A stretch of DNA of 64,000 nucleotides from Xanthobacteraceae bacterium 501b (GCA_000378025.1 KB899087.1:1984001-2048000), one strand, 5' to 3'. Positions 19,982 through 27,668 are shown, counted from the stretch's first letter. The notes: a model not told the origin generated them from the sequence alone. Translations and numbers: made by a program.

Positions 19982-20809
19982 CTACGCGATCCCCACCGCC
20001 CGCAGCGTCGGCGCGGCGTGCGCCACCTCGTCGAGCGGCGCGATCGACACCTGCATGTCGGTCATCATCGCATCGCCATAGATGGTGGCAAAGGCCGCAT
20101 CCGCCGCGTCGCGGCCGACGCCGATCCGCACCAGCCCCTGCAGCGCCGCCTTGCGGGTGGGGTCGAACACATACCAGGCGCCGTCGAGATAGCACTCGAA
20201 CACGGCGTGAAAGTCCGGCGGGTCGAGCTGCCAGGCATAGGAGCTGGCGAAGCGCGAGGGGATCGACAGCGCGCGGCAGAAGGCGATGCCGAGATGGGCG
20301 AAATCCCGGCACACCCCGGCGCGCTGCACCATCGTGTCATAGGCCGAGGTCTCGGAATTGGTGCTGCCGCTGAGATATTCGACATTGTCGTAGATCCAGT
20401 TGCAGATCGCCGTCACCCGCTCATGGCCGGGCGGCAGGCCGCCGAACTGGTGATAGGCGAAGCGCCCAAGCTGGTCGGACTGGCAGTAGCGGCTGGGGTT
20501 GAGGAAGGGCACCACCTGAAGCGGCAGCTCCGCCACCGGCGTCTCGCCGACATGGGAGGGGTCGGCATCGAGCATCGCAAGCTCGACGGTGGCGTCATAG
20601 GCGACCTCGAACAGGCCCGGCTCCACCACCACGCGCACAAGCCGCGTGCCGCCGGCAAGATCATGCCGCTCCAGCGCGAGCGCGGGGGTGAGGTTCAGCG
20701 ATTCCGAGAGAATCGTCTGGTGGCGCAGCGCCGCCGCCTCGATGTTGAGGATGAAGACGGCCCTGTCGCGCACCTCATAGGCGAGCCGGGAGGCGACGTT
20801 GAATCTCAT
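19982..20809 (-). CDS. Transglutaminase-like cysteine peptidase family protein
   Basis: 275 residues. After an N-terminal beta domain (MRFNVASRLAYEVRDRAVFI) comes the transglutaminase core: Cys in RAGVCRDFAHLGIAFCRAL, the His in FHAVFECYLDGAWYVFDPTR and the Asp of FDPTR complete the triad. The DPPDFHAVF spacing fits bacterial transglutaminase-like proteins that act on or near peptides; real substrates are mostly unknown. There is no signal peptide, so it is probably cytoplasmic. It converges on purN with a 17-base gap and is divergent from the marR gene. Confidence 0.88.
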   Translation of the reverse strand: MRFNVASRLAYEVRDRAVFILNIEAAALRHQTILSESLNLTPALALERHDLAGGTRLVRVVVEPGLFEVAYDATVELAMLDADPSHVGETPVAELPLQVVPFLNPSRYCQSDQLGRFAYHQFGGLPPGHERVTAICNWIYDNVEYLSGSTNSETSAYDTMVQRAGVCRDFAHLGIAFCRALSIPSRFASSYAWQLDPPDFHAVFECYLDGAWYVFDPTRKAALQGLVRIGVGRDAADAAFATIYGDAMMTDMQVSIAPLDEVAHAAPTLRAVGIA

Positions 20810-20932
20810 GGGGCGGTTCCGCTGCGAGGAGAGATGTCGATATGACGCCGACAGGGTCGATCGGTTCCCCCCAGTTACCACCTCTTGGGTCGTAAATTTG
20901 CGACGGTGGCGGACCAGACCTCGGATAATTGA

Positions 20933-20970
20933 TTGACTAGGACACCATTTTAAATTAGTTTCCTAGTCAA
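20933..20970. promoter_or_regulatory. Perfect palindromic operator upstream of the MarR gene
   Basis: TTGACTAGGA at 20933-20942 is repeated in inverted form as TCCTAGTCAA at 20961-20970, with an AT-rich 18-base centre. It lies 23 bases before the marR start. Each arm also contains TTGACT, a good -35 hexamer, so a bound repressor would cover the promoter region. MarR proteins usually autoregulate through such palindromes; binding here is inferred. Confidence 0.65.
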
Positions 20971-20992
20971 CAACACTCCCACCAAGGTCGCC

Positions 20993-21451
20993 ATGTCATC
21001 GTCTCCCCTGCCCGCGTTGTCCGATCACCTAGGCTTCTGGCTGCGCTTTGTCTCCAACCACGTCTCGCAGGCCTTCGCCGCCCGACTGGCGGCAAAGGAG
21101 GTGACGGTGGCCGAATGGGTGCTGCTGCGCACCCTCCACGGTTCGCCCCCGCTGGCGCCGAGCCGTGCCGCCGACATCATCGGCATGACGCGCGGCGCCA
21201 TCACCAAGCTGGCGGACCGGCTGATCGCCAAGGGCCTCGCCGCGCGCACGGCGAGCATTGAGGACGGGCGCGCCCAGACGCTGGCCCTCACCCCCGCCGG
21301 CGAGGCTTTGGTGCCGCAGCTGGCGGCGCTGGCCGATGCCAATGACGCCGCCTTCTTCGCCCCCCTCACCCCCGAGGAGCGCGCCACGCTGGAGCGCCTG
21401 CTGCGCCGTCTCGCCGAGCAGCACCGGCTGGCGGCGCTTCCGGTCGACTGA
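20993..21451 (+). CDS. MarR family transcriptional regulator
   Basis: 152 residues with the winged helix-turn-helix of MarR: dimer helix WLRFVSNHVSQAFAARLA, then VAEWVLLRTLHGSPPLAPS, the recognition part RAADIIGMTRGAITKLADRL and the wing RTASIEDGRAQTLALT. Ligands of this family are often phenolic or oxidant signals; none can be named here. The start is supported by an AAGG site. It is followed 18 bases later by the DUF1398 gene, so the two are probably one operon under the palindrome at 20933-20970. Confidence 0.93.
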   Translation: MSSSPLPALSDHLGFWLRFVSNHVSQAFAARLAAKEVTVAEWVLLRTLHGSPPLAPSRAADIIGMTRGAITKLADRLIAKGLAARTASIEDGRAQTLALTPAGEALVPQLAALADANDAAFFAPLTPEERATLERLLRRLAEQHRLAALPVD

Positions 21452-21469
21452 CATTCAAGGGAGACTACC

Positions 21470-21871
21470 ATGCACCCCGACAGCCAAGCCATCGCCGCCG
21501 CCTGCCTCAAGGGCTCGGAAGACGGCACCATGAGCTTCCCCGACATCGTCGGCACGCTGATGGCGGCCGGCTTCGAGAGCTATTCGATCGACTTCCGCCG
21601 CGCCACGGCGACCTATTATTTCGTCGATGGCGCGAGCTTTGAACTGCCGATGCACGCGCCCGATTTCCCCGTCGCCGCCGCCTTCGATCCAGGCTCGATC
21701 GGCGCCGCGATAAGCGAGGCGCAGCAGCTGCTGCCGGGCTACACCTATAAGGGCTTCTGCGCCAAGGTCGCGCAGGCGGGTTGCGCCGGCTACATCGTCT
21801 CCTTCTCCGGCCGCCGCGCCCTCTATCTTGGCCGCACCGCCGAGACCCATGTGGAGCTGTTTCCGAGATAG
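21470..21871 (+). CDS. DUF1398 family protein (YbcV-like)
   Basis: 133 residues. The segments MSFPDIVGTLMAAGFESYSID, ATYYFVDGASFELP and a Gly-rich C-terminal part GRRALYLGRTAETHVELFPR match the DUF1398 family (E. coli YbcV), which has no assigned biochemical role. Phe/Tyr-rich strands suggest a small beta-alpha domain. AAGGGAGA precedes the ATG. The gene pairs with the MarR regulator upstream. Its last 20 codons are duplicated about 1 kb downstream (22850-22912), a sign of local rearrangement. Confidence 0.85.
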   Translation: MHPDSQAIAAACLKGSEDGTMSFPDIVGTLMAAGFESYSIDFRRATATYYFVDGASFELPMHAPDFPVAAAFDPGSIGAAISEAQQLLPGYTYKGFCAKVAQAGCAGYIVSFSGRRALYLGRTAETHVELFPR

Positions 21872-21990
21872 GACGCGGCTCCCGGAATCCGTTCGCGACC
21901 AACCCATCCGGATCCGGGCGACCTTGGGCGATCTCGCGCACGGGCCGGCGTCAGACCGGCATCTGCGCTGAACGCGACAGGAGCCGCGTC
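21872..21990. repeat. 119-bp element bounded by an 11-bp perfect inverted repeat
   Basis: GACGCGGCTCC begins right after the DUF1398 stop codon (21872-21882) and its exact complement GGAGCCGCGTC lies at 21980-21990. The inside can fold further (for example around CCGGATCCGG and GCCGGC...). Possible readings are a large terminator-like structure, a noncoding RNA, or a short inserted element; no target-site duplication was seen. No gene lies between 21872 and 22128. Confidence 0.5.
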
Positions 21991-22128
21991 ATCTGAGCGC
22001 CCGACATACACCTTTAAGTTGCACATATAGATAATTTACATACTATCGATTGCGCTCTGGTGTCACCCCACCGGCGAGCCAGGTGATCTTTATCGACGAT
22101 AACAATGAAATTTCTTGGAGTAAAAATC

Positions 22129-22794
22129 ATGTCAACGCTCCTGACGATCAACCTAACTAACCGTACAGCAGCAACGCAAAGCTTCTATTTCTTTCAACAA
22201 CCGGCTATATACGCAGGCGGATCCCAGGTCTACAGCAACTCACTCCACTGTCAGTACCTGGGAAATTACGATTCCACCGGCAGCGTGCTGACGTTCCAGG
22301 CCAACCTCCAGTACTACGCCGGCATTCAGCAGACGAACAATCAGCCGCAGGTGGGCCAGAGCTCGGGCTTCGCCTCTGCCTTCCGCGCGATTGATCTCGC
22401 GCCAGCGTCTGGCACCGCCAATGACTGCACCACCGCGTCGGTGGACCCCCTCGGCCTGTCGCAGCCCACAGTGGGCCAGAATGTGCAGGCGGGAGCGTTC
22501 CGCATCATCACGCCGGCCTACCAGGCACCGCCCATGTACAACATCGGCTCGGCGGTGCAGACGAACGGTAGCCTCGTGCTCTCGAACTTCGTCGTCGCCA
22601 ACCCGCTCAACACCACCGATTGCCAGCCGATCCTGCGATACTACGTGCAGACGGGCAGCTACACGCCCGGCTCTGTGATCAACTTCACCACATCGAGCAT
22701 CAATGCGGCCATGTGCGACTTCACGGGCGGCCACTCCACCATGAATGTCACGCTGAATCCGGACGGCACGTGGGCCGTCCAGATCATCCATTAA
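22129..22794 (+). CDS. Orphan protein of unknown function on lower-GC DNA
   Basis: 221 residues from the ATG at 22129, which has TTGGAG at 22115-22120 as ribosome site; an earlier ATG at 22105 lacks one. There is no signal peptide or membrane segment. The protein is rich in Thr, Ser, Asn, Gln and Tyr, with beta-type segments such as LTINLTNRTAATQSFYFF, VLTFQANLQYYAG and GSLVLSNFVVANPL, and a few cysteines (LHCQYL, ANDCTTAS, TTDCQPIL, AAMCDFT). I do not recognise a named family. The start and upstream region are clearly lower in GC than neighbours, and the gene is flanked by a DUF1398 gene and a DUF1398 remnant, which suggests insertion. Confidence 0.65.
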   Translation: MSTLLTINLTNRTAATQSFYFFQQPAIYAGGSQVYSNSLHCQYLGNYDSTGSVLTFQANLQYYAGIQQTNNQPQVGQSSGFASAFRAIDLAPASGTANDCTTASVDPLGLSQPTVGQNVQAGAFRIITPAYQAPPMYNIGSAVQTNGSLVLSNFVVANPLNTTDCQPILRYYVQTGSYTPGSVINFTTSSINAAMCDFTGGHSTMNVTLNPDGTWAVQIIH

Positions 22795-22849
22795 ACGATC
22801 TCAGCCCGGCGGCCGCCGTCGAAAGCAAGCATCGCGACCGTTGTGCGGC

Positions 22850-22912
22850 GGCCGCCGCGCGCCCTACATCGGCCGCACCGCCGAGACCCATGTCGAGCTG
22901 TTTCCGAGCTAG
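22850..22912 (+). pseudogene. 3' remnant of a second DUF1398 gene
   Basis: In one frame these bases read GRRAPYIGRTAETHVELFPS then a stop, compared with GRRALYLGRTAETHVELFPR in the intact gene at 21811-21871. Similarity stops abruptly upstream, at a CGGCGGCCGCCG palindrome (22846-22857) that also occurs at 22807-22818. The remnant's stop overlaps the stop of the convergent molybdopterin oxidoreductase. It marks an old duplication or replacement of most of a DUF1398 gene. Confidence 0.75.
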
Positions 22913-24993
22913 GCCCGCGCGATCCGCACCCGATTGTCGTGCAGCGCCGCGCCGCCGACGGGGGCGACGGGGTCGGCGCCGGTGAGGCTGTTGATGCCGC
23001 GCCCGCCTGCATGCGCGCGGTTCGGCCAGATCGATTCCGCCACCACCACGCCGCGCCGCAGCCCGTCGAACAGGCGGGCATGCAGAAGCACCTCGCCGCG
23101 CGCGCTGGCCACCGTGAGCAGGTCGCCCTCGCTCACGCCGAGGCCGGCCGCATCGTCCGGGTGGAGCAGCAGTTCCGGCCGCTTCTCGCGGGCAATGGAG
23201 CCCTCGGTCTCGGTGAAGGTCGAGTTGAGGAAGGAGCGCGCCGGCGCGGTGACGAGACGGAACGGGTAGTCCGCGTTCGCCTCCTCGATCACAGCCCAAT
23301 GGTCCGGCCATGCCGGCATGTCGCGATACGGCCCGAACTTGCCCGGCGAGGCGTAGCGCGAATGCGCCCAGTCCGGCTTCAGCCGGAACTTGCCGTCCGG
23401 CCAATTGAAGCCCTTCACATAATGCGCGGTCTCGAAATCAGGCTGCACATCGAGGAAGCGCTTTTCCTCCAGTTCCTCCACCGTGCCGCGCCCCTTCGCC
23501 TGCAGCATCCAGTCGACATGCGCGCGTGGGCTCATCTGGAAGCCCTCATGCGCGGCGCCGAGCCTCTCCGCCAGCGCGCCGATCACCGCATGATTGGTCC
23601 GGCACTCGCCCGGCGGCTCCACCAGCTTCGGGCCGAGGATGACATATTGATTGCCACCGCCCTGATAGAGGTCGTCATGCTCGGTGAACATGGTCGCCGG
23701 CAGCACGATGTCGGCCATGGCGGCCGTCTCGGTCATGAACTGCTCATGCACGGCGACGAACAGGTCGTCCCGCGCGAATCCCCGCCGCACCGTCTCCTGG
23801 TCGGGCGCGACCGAGACCGGGTTGGTGTTCTGGATCAGCATGGCGGTCACGGGCGGGCCACCGAGCAGCGCCTCGGCGTCGCCGGTGAGGATGTCGCCGA
23901 TGCGCGACTGGTCGAGCTCGCGCGCCGTGGTGGGGATGTCCAGCCCCTCCACCATCCGCTTGTTCCAGCCATAGATGGCGCTGTTGGAATGGAAGGCGCC
24001 GCCGCCCTCATGCTGCCAGGCGCCTGTTATGGTGGGGATGCAGCTCACCGCATGCATCGCCACCGCGCCATTGCGCGAGCGGGTGAAGCCATAGCCGGCG
24101 CGGATGAAGGTGCGTGGGGTGCGGCCGATGGCATGGGCGAAGGCTTCGATCTCATCCGCCGGCAGGCCGGTGATCGCGGCGGCCCAGTCCGGCGTGCGCG
24201 AGGCCAGATGCGCCTCCAGCCCGGCCGGATCGTCGGCGAATTGCGCGAGATAGGCGCGGTCGGCCAGCCCGTCGCGGAACAGCACATGCATCACCGCGCA
24301 GGCCAGCGCGCCATCCGTGCCGGGGCGGATCAGGATCGGAATGTCCGCCTGCTCCATGGTCGGCGAGCGGTAGACATCGACCACTGCGATCTTCGCCCCG
24401 CGCTCCTTGCGGGCGCGGATGGCGTGGGTCATCACATTGATCTGGGTGGACACCGGGTTGGTGCCCCAGATCACCACGAAATCGCTCCTGGCCATTTCGC
24501 GCGGGTCCGGCCCGGCGAGCTTGCCGGTGCCGGCGAGGAAGCCGCTCCAGGCCGGGTTGACGCAGATCGAGGAGAAGAACCGCGAATAGCCCTTGGCGCG
24601 GGTCAGCCGGTTGATGCCGTCGCGCATCACCAGCCCCATCGTGCCAGCATAGTAATAGGGCCAGACCGCTTCCGGCCCGTGCCGCTTTTCCGCCTCGGCA
24701 AACTGGTGGGCGATCTCGTCAAGCGCCTCGTCCCAGGCGATCGGGGCGAAGCGCCCCTCCCCCTTGGCCCCCACGCGGCGCAGCGGCCGGGTCAGCCGGT
24801 CCGGGTGGTTGGCCCGCTCGGCATAGCGCGCGACCTTGGCGCAGATGACGCCGGCGGTGAAGCTGTTGTCGCGCGAGCCGCGCACGCGGCCGATGCGCCC
24901 CTCCGCCACCTCGATCTCCAGCGCGCAGGTGGAGGGGCAGTCATGCGGGCAGGCGGAATAGGCGGTACGGGTCGGCGAGATGTGCTGATTCAT
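22909..24993 (-). CDS. Molybdopterin-dependent oxidoreductase with N-terminal [4Fe-4S] motif
   Basis: 694 residues of the DMSO-reductase/formate-dehydrogenase superfamily. Near the start CPHDCPSTC and the Cys in VICAKVARYAER supply the four cluster ligands. Further motifs are RFFSSICVNPAWSG near the active site, FVVIWGTNPVSTQINVM, and the cofactor-binding C-terminal domain with LLHPDDAAGLGVSEGDLLTV. No Tat signal is visible, so it is probably cytoplasmic. No electron-transfer or cofactor-chaperone gene is nearby, so the substrate and partner are unknown. The ATG at 24993 sits only 6 bases after the stem of the terminator of the upstream gene. Confidence 0.88.
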   Translation of the reverse strand: MNQHISPTRTAYSACPHDCPSTCALEIEVAEGRIGRVRGSRDNSFTAGVICAKVARYAERANHPDRLTRPLRRVGAKGEGRFAPIAWDEALDEIAHQFAEAEKRHGPEAVWPYYYAGTMGLVMRDGINRLTRAKGYSRFFSSICVNPAWSGFLAGTGKLAGPDPREMARSDFVVIWGTNPVSTQINVMTHAIRARKERGAKIAVVDVYRSPTMEQADIPILIRPGTDGALACAVMHVLFRDGLADRAYLAQFADDPAGLEAHLASRTPDWAAAITGLPADEIEAFAHAIGRTPRTFIRAGYGFTRSRNGAVAMHAVSCIPTITGAWQHEGGGAFHSNSAIYGWNKRMVEGLDIPTTARELDQSRIGDILTGDAEALLGGPPVTAMLIQNTNPVSVAPDQETVRRGFARDDLFVAVHEQFMTETAAMADIVLPATMFTEHDDLYQGGGNQYVILGPKLVEPPGECRTNHAVIGALAERLGAAHEGFQMSPRAHVDWMLQAKGRGTVEELEEKRFLDVQPDFETAHYVKGFNWPDGKFRLKPDWAHSRYASPGKFGPYRDMPAWPDHWAVIEEANADYPFRLVTAPARSFLNSTFTETEGSIAREKRPELLLHPDDAAGLGVSEGDLLTVASARGEVLLHARLFDGLRRGVVVAESIWPNRAHAGGRGINSLTGADPVAPVGGAALHDNRVRIARA

Positions 24994-24994
24994 G

Positions 24995-25029
24995 AAAAAG
25001 GCGCTCCGCCAGTATCCTAGCGGAGCGCC
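24995..25029 (-). terminator. Strong terminator after the first TerC gene, overlapping the next gene's leader
   Basis: Arms GGCGCTCCGC (25000-25009) and GCGGAGCGCC (25020-25029) give a perfect 10-bp stem with a 10-base loop. On the minus strand the stem is followed by TTTTT and then directly by the oxidoreductase ATG at 24993. The only ribosome-site-like GGAG for that gene lies inside the stem. The plus strand also ends in TTTTT, so it could stop both directions. Confidence 0.75.
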
Positions 25030-25056
25030 TCGATTTTTACACCTGTGCGGTCAGGC

Positions 25057-25800
25057 TCAGTGCGCGGTCGCCTCGCCGCGACGGTTCTTCACGATCCAGC
25101 CGAAGCTGATCACGAACACCGCGCCGACCACAGCGGCCAGATAGTGCGGGATGGCGGAGGGCTTCAGGCCGACCGGATCCTCGGGATCAGCGATCACGTC
25201 GACCAGCCACGGGGCCATGCCCTGCATGGTCTCCAGCACCACCTTGTCGCTGACCAGCATCTCGCCAGCGATCCAGCCGAGCAGCGCCGCGCCGAACCAG
25301 ATCAGGATCGGGAAGCGCGAGATCAGCTTGAGGATCAGCTGCGAGCCGAACACGATCAGCGGGATGGTGAGCAGCAGGCCGAAGATGAACAGTTCGGCAT
25401 GGCCGCGCGCCGCGGCGGCGATCGCCACCACATTGTCGAGGCTCATCACCGCGTCGGCGATGGCGATGGTGCGAACGGCCTTCCACAGGCTGTCGGCGCC
25501 TTCGACATGATGGCCCTCGGCGCCCTCGTCGAGCACCAGCTTGATGGCGATCCAGAACAGCAGCACGCCGCCGACCACCTTCAGGAACGGCACGCCGAGC
25601 ATGTAGGAGACCACAAGGGCGAAGACGATGCGCAGGCCCACCGCCGCGCCGGCGCCGAGCAGAATGCCCCATTTGCGCTGCTTCTCGGGCAGCGAGCGGC
25701 AGGCCAGCGCGATGACCACGGCATTATCGCCGGAAAGCAGCAGGTCGATCCAGATGATCTGGAGCAGCGCCACCCAGAAGATCGGGCTTGAGAAATCCAT
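25057..25800 (-). CDS. TerC family integral membrane protein
   Basis: 247 residues with seven or so membrane segments. Family signatures: LLLSGDNAVVIALACRSLP (residues 20-38), with the Asp-Asn pair, and AVMSLDNVVAIAAAA later. TerC/YjbE-YkoY proteins export metals such as manganese in several bacteria; tellurium resistance is the old name. Substrate here is not shown. The start MDFSSPIFW fits the paralog's start MDYLEPLFW; GGAGAGGAC precedes it. It lies 164 bases downstream of the second TerC paralog and ends in a strong terminator. Confidence 0.9.
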   Translation of the reverse strand: MDFSSPIFWVALLQIIWIDLLLSGDNAVVIALACRSLPEKQRKWGILLGAGAAVGLRIVFALVVSYMLGVPFLKVVGGVLLFWIAIKLVLDEGAEGHHVEGADSLWKAVRTIAIADAVMSLDNVVAIAAAARGHAELFIFGLLLTIPLIVFGSQLILKLISRFPILIWFGAALLGWIAGEMLVSDKVVLETMQGMAPWLVDVIADPEDPVGLKPSAIPHYLAAVVGAVFVISFGWIVKNRRGEATAH

Positions 25801-25911
25801 CGTGTCCTCTCCGAGGGTCGAAATCCAAAGGTCAGGAAGGAACGCCCGGCCCACCGGCGGCAGCTCTGGAATACATTATTAAGTACGCCAGAACGCTCCG
25901 CTCAATCGGAA

Positions 25912-25940
25912 GCGCCCGCGACGGGTGAGGTCGCGGGCGC
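25912..25940 (-). terminator. Possible terminator or hairpin after the upstream TerC gene
   Basis: GCGCCCGCGAC (25912-25922) and its complement GTCGCGGGCGC (25930-25940) form an 11-bp stem with a 7-base loop. On the minus strand only TTCCGATT follows, a poor T-run, so termination would be partial and the two TerC genes may be co-transcribed in part. Confidence 0.45.
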
Positions 25941-25964
25941 CGGTGGGAGGGTGTCCCGCTTATA

Positions 25965-26666
25965 TCAGGTGCCGTGCGGCCCCGCCGCATGCGAACCCTT
26001 GAGCCGGGACAGGGCCCAGCCCGTGCCGAGCACGATCACCGCGCCGGCCGCAGCCGCCGCATATTCATAGTGGTGGACCATGGCCTCGCCGAAATAGTCC
26101 AGCACCTTGATGTCCGAGACGAACATCTCGCCCGCGACCCAGCCCAGCAGCGCCGCGCCGGCCCAGACCAGGAAGGGGAAGCGCGCCAGGAGGCCCATGA
26201 TCAGCGCCGCGCCGGCGATGATCATCGGGATGGAAATGACCAGGCCGATGATGATCAGCGTCCAGTTGCCATCGGCGACGGCGGCAATGGCGACGACATT
26301 GTCGAGGCTCATCACCAGATCGGCGACCGCGATGGTGCCGACGGCGCGCCACAGATTGTCATGCCCCGCGACGCCGCTTTCCTCGCCCTCTTCCGGCAGC
26401 ACGAGGTCGACCGCGATATACATCAGCGCCAGCGCGCCGACGATGCGCAGCCAGGGCAAGCCCAGCAGCACGGCGATGATGGCGGTGAACACGATACGCA
26501 TGCCGACCGCGACGGCGGCGCCGAGGATCATGCCGGTGCGGCGCATCTTGTCGGGCAGCGAGCGGCAGGCCATCGCGATGACGACGGCGTTGTCGCCGGA
26601 AAGCAGGACGTTGATCCAGATGATTTTGAGAAGTGCTAGCCAGAAGAGCGGCTCAAGATAATCCAT
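25965..26666 (-). CDS. TerC family integral membrane protein, paralog
   Basis: 233 residues, about seven membrane segments. It shares with its neighbour LLSGDNAVVIAMACRSLPD near the start, VADLVMSLDNVVAIAAVA, and FLVWAGAALLGWVAGEMFVSD. The two genes are clearly related by duplication but have diverged, notably in the soluble loop between segments three and four (EEGEESGVAGHDNL). Metal export is the family expectation; the specificity is unknown. The start codon follows a GGGAGGTGAGGG site next to a perfect 9-bp hairpin in the leader. Confidence 0.9.
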   Translation of the reverse strand: MDYLEPLFWLALLKIIWINVLLSGDNAVVIAMACRSLPDKMRRTGMILGAAVAVGMRIVFTAIIAVLLGLPWLRIVGALALMYIAVDLVLPEEGEESGVAGHDNLWRAVGTIAVADLVMSLDNVVAIAAVADGNWTLIIIGLVISIPMIIAGAALIMGLLARFPFLVWAGAALLGWVAGEMFVSDIKVLDYFGEAMVHHYEYAAAAAGAVIVLGTGWALSRLKGSHAAGPHGT

Positions 26667-27025
26667 GTGCTCATTCCCTCACCTCCCGCCCGGATGCGGG
26701 CGGGACTCCAGTCAGTTGTTTCGGCGTTGGCGCGCCATTTTTTTTGGTGAGGCAAGAGGAGGTGGCTCCGGCGGGCCCACTCCCGGGCGCTCTTGGCGCG
26801 CCATTAAACGGCATCCCCGCTGCGGGCCACTTCTCCATGGCCGGACCCCCGCAGCGCCCATCTAGGGAACATACATAATAATCCATGCGGTGGCCAAGCC
26901 CGAATACCGCATTTTGCCAATTATCGTTGCTGCGAACGCTTACTCTACGCTGCTTCGCACAAAGAAACACCCCGCCCGGTGAACCGGACGGGGTGTAACG
27001 CTGTCGAGGTCGGACGGCGCGAAGG
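26667..27025. other. Leader region of the TerC genes, no gene
   Basis: This 359-base gap carries the 5' leader of the TerC gene on the minus strand and the ndk terminator. The hairpin TCCCGCCCG (26684-26692)/CGGGCGGGA (26697-26705) has a GATG loop and abuts the ribosome site. The 13-bp sequence TTGGCGCGCCATT occurs twice in the same orientation (26727-26739 and 26793-26805). TATTAT near 26875 on the minus strand is a possible -10. A manganese riboswitch would be expected before terC-type genes, but I could not match the yybP-ykoY consensus. Confidence 0.55.
26961..26996 (-). terminator. Rho-independent terminator of ndk
   Basis: ACACCCCG-CCCGGT (from 26967) pairs with ACCGG-ACGGGGTGT (to 26996), an imperfect long stem. 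Read on the minus strand it is followed by TTTCTTT. It stands 30 bases after the ndk stop codon. Confidence 0.75.
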
Positions 27026-27448
27026 TCAGCCGACGATTTCGTTACCGGCGAAGAACTGCGCGATCTCGATCTGCGCATTCTCCAGGCTGTCGGAGCCATG
27101 CGCCGAATTCTCGCCGACCGAGAGGGCGAACTCCTTGCGGATGGTGCCTTCGGCCGCATTGGCCGGGTTGGTGGCGCCCATCACTTCGCGATACTTGGCG
27201 ACGGCGTCCTCGCCTTCCAGCACCTGCACGACGATCGGCTCGGAGATCATGAAGTCCACGAGCTCGCCGAAGAAGGGGCGCTCCTTGTGGACGCCATAGA
27301 AGGTCTCGGCCTGGGCGCGGGTGAGCAGCATGCGCTTCTGGGCGACGATGCGCAGGCCGGCCTTCTCGATGGTGGCGTTGATCGCGCCGGTGAGATTGCG
27401 ACGGGTGGCGTCGGGCTTGATGATGGAGAAAGTGCGCTCGAGCGCCAT
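27026..27448 (-). CDS. ndk: Nucleoside-diphosphate kinase
   Basis: 140 residues, the standard length. It moves the gamma-phosphate from ATP to other nucleoside diphosphates through a phospho-His. Seen are [18 protein letters not shown] at the start, the [18 protein letters not shown] segment, and ENSAHGSDS with the catalytic His. No partner gene is adjacent; it ends in its own terminator, so it is a single-gene transcript. Confidence 0.98.
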   Translation of the reverse strand: MALERTFSIIKPDATRRNLTGAINATIEKAGLRIVAQKRMLLTRAQAETFYGVHKERPFFGELVDFMISEPIVVQVLEGEDAVAKYREVMGATNPANAAEGTIRKEFALSVGENSAHGSDSLENAQIEIAQFFAGNEIVG

Positions 27449-27668
27449 GACGTGCTTCCTGAAAATACAAGGGGGCGAAAGGTTCGCAGCGGCTTATAGC
27501 GGCGCCTCCGCCCGTGGACAAGAGAAGCGCGGGCGGCGTTTTCGACAAGCGCGCCTCCACCCTGTGGGCGGACCGTTCGGATAAGAAACCCCCGCCTTGC
27601 GGCGGAACCCTCGCGCGCTCATCTGTTTGGCAACAGAGCGGCCGGTGCCGCAGCCCAGGGTGTTGCCC

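Noticed and set aside
26667-26900. Possible yybP-ykoY manganese riboswitch before the TerC genes
   Set aside because: I looked for the GGGGAGUAG and CGUCA-type conserved loops on the minus strand and did not find them; only a simple hairpin and a direct repeat remain.
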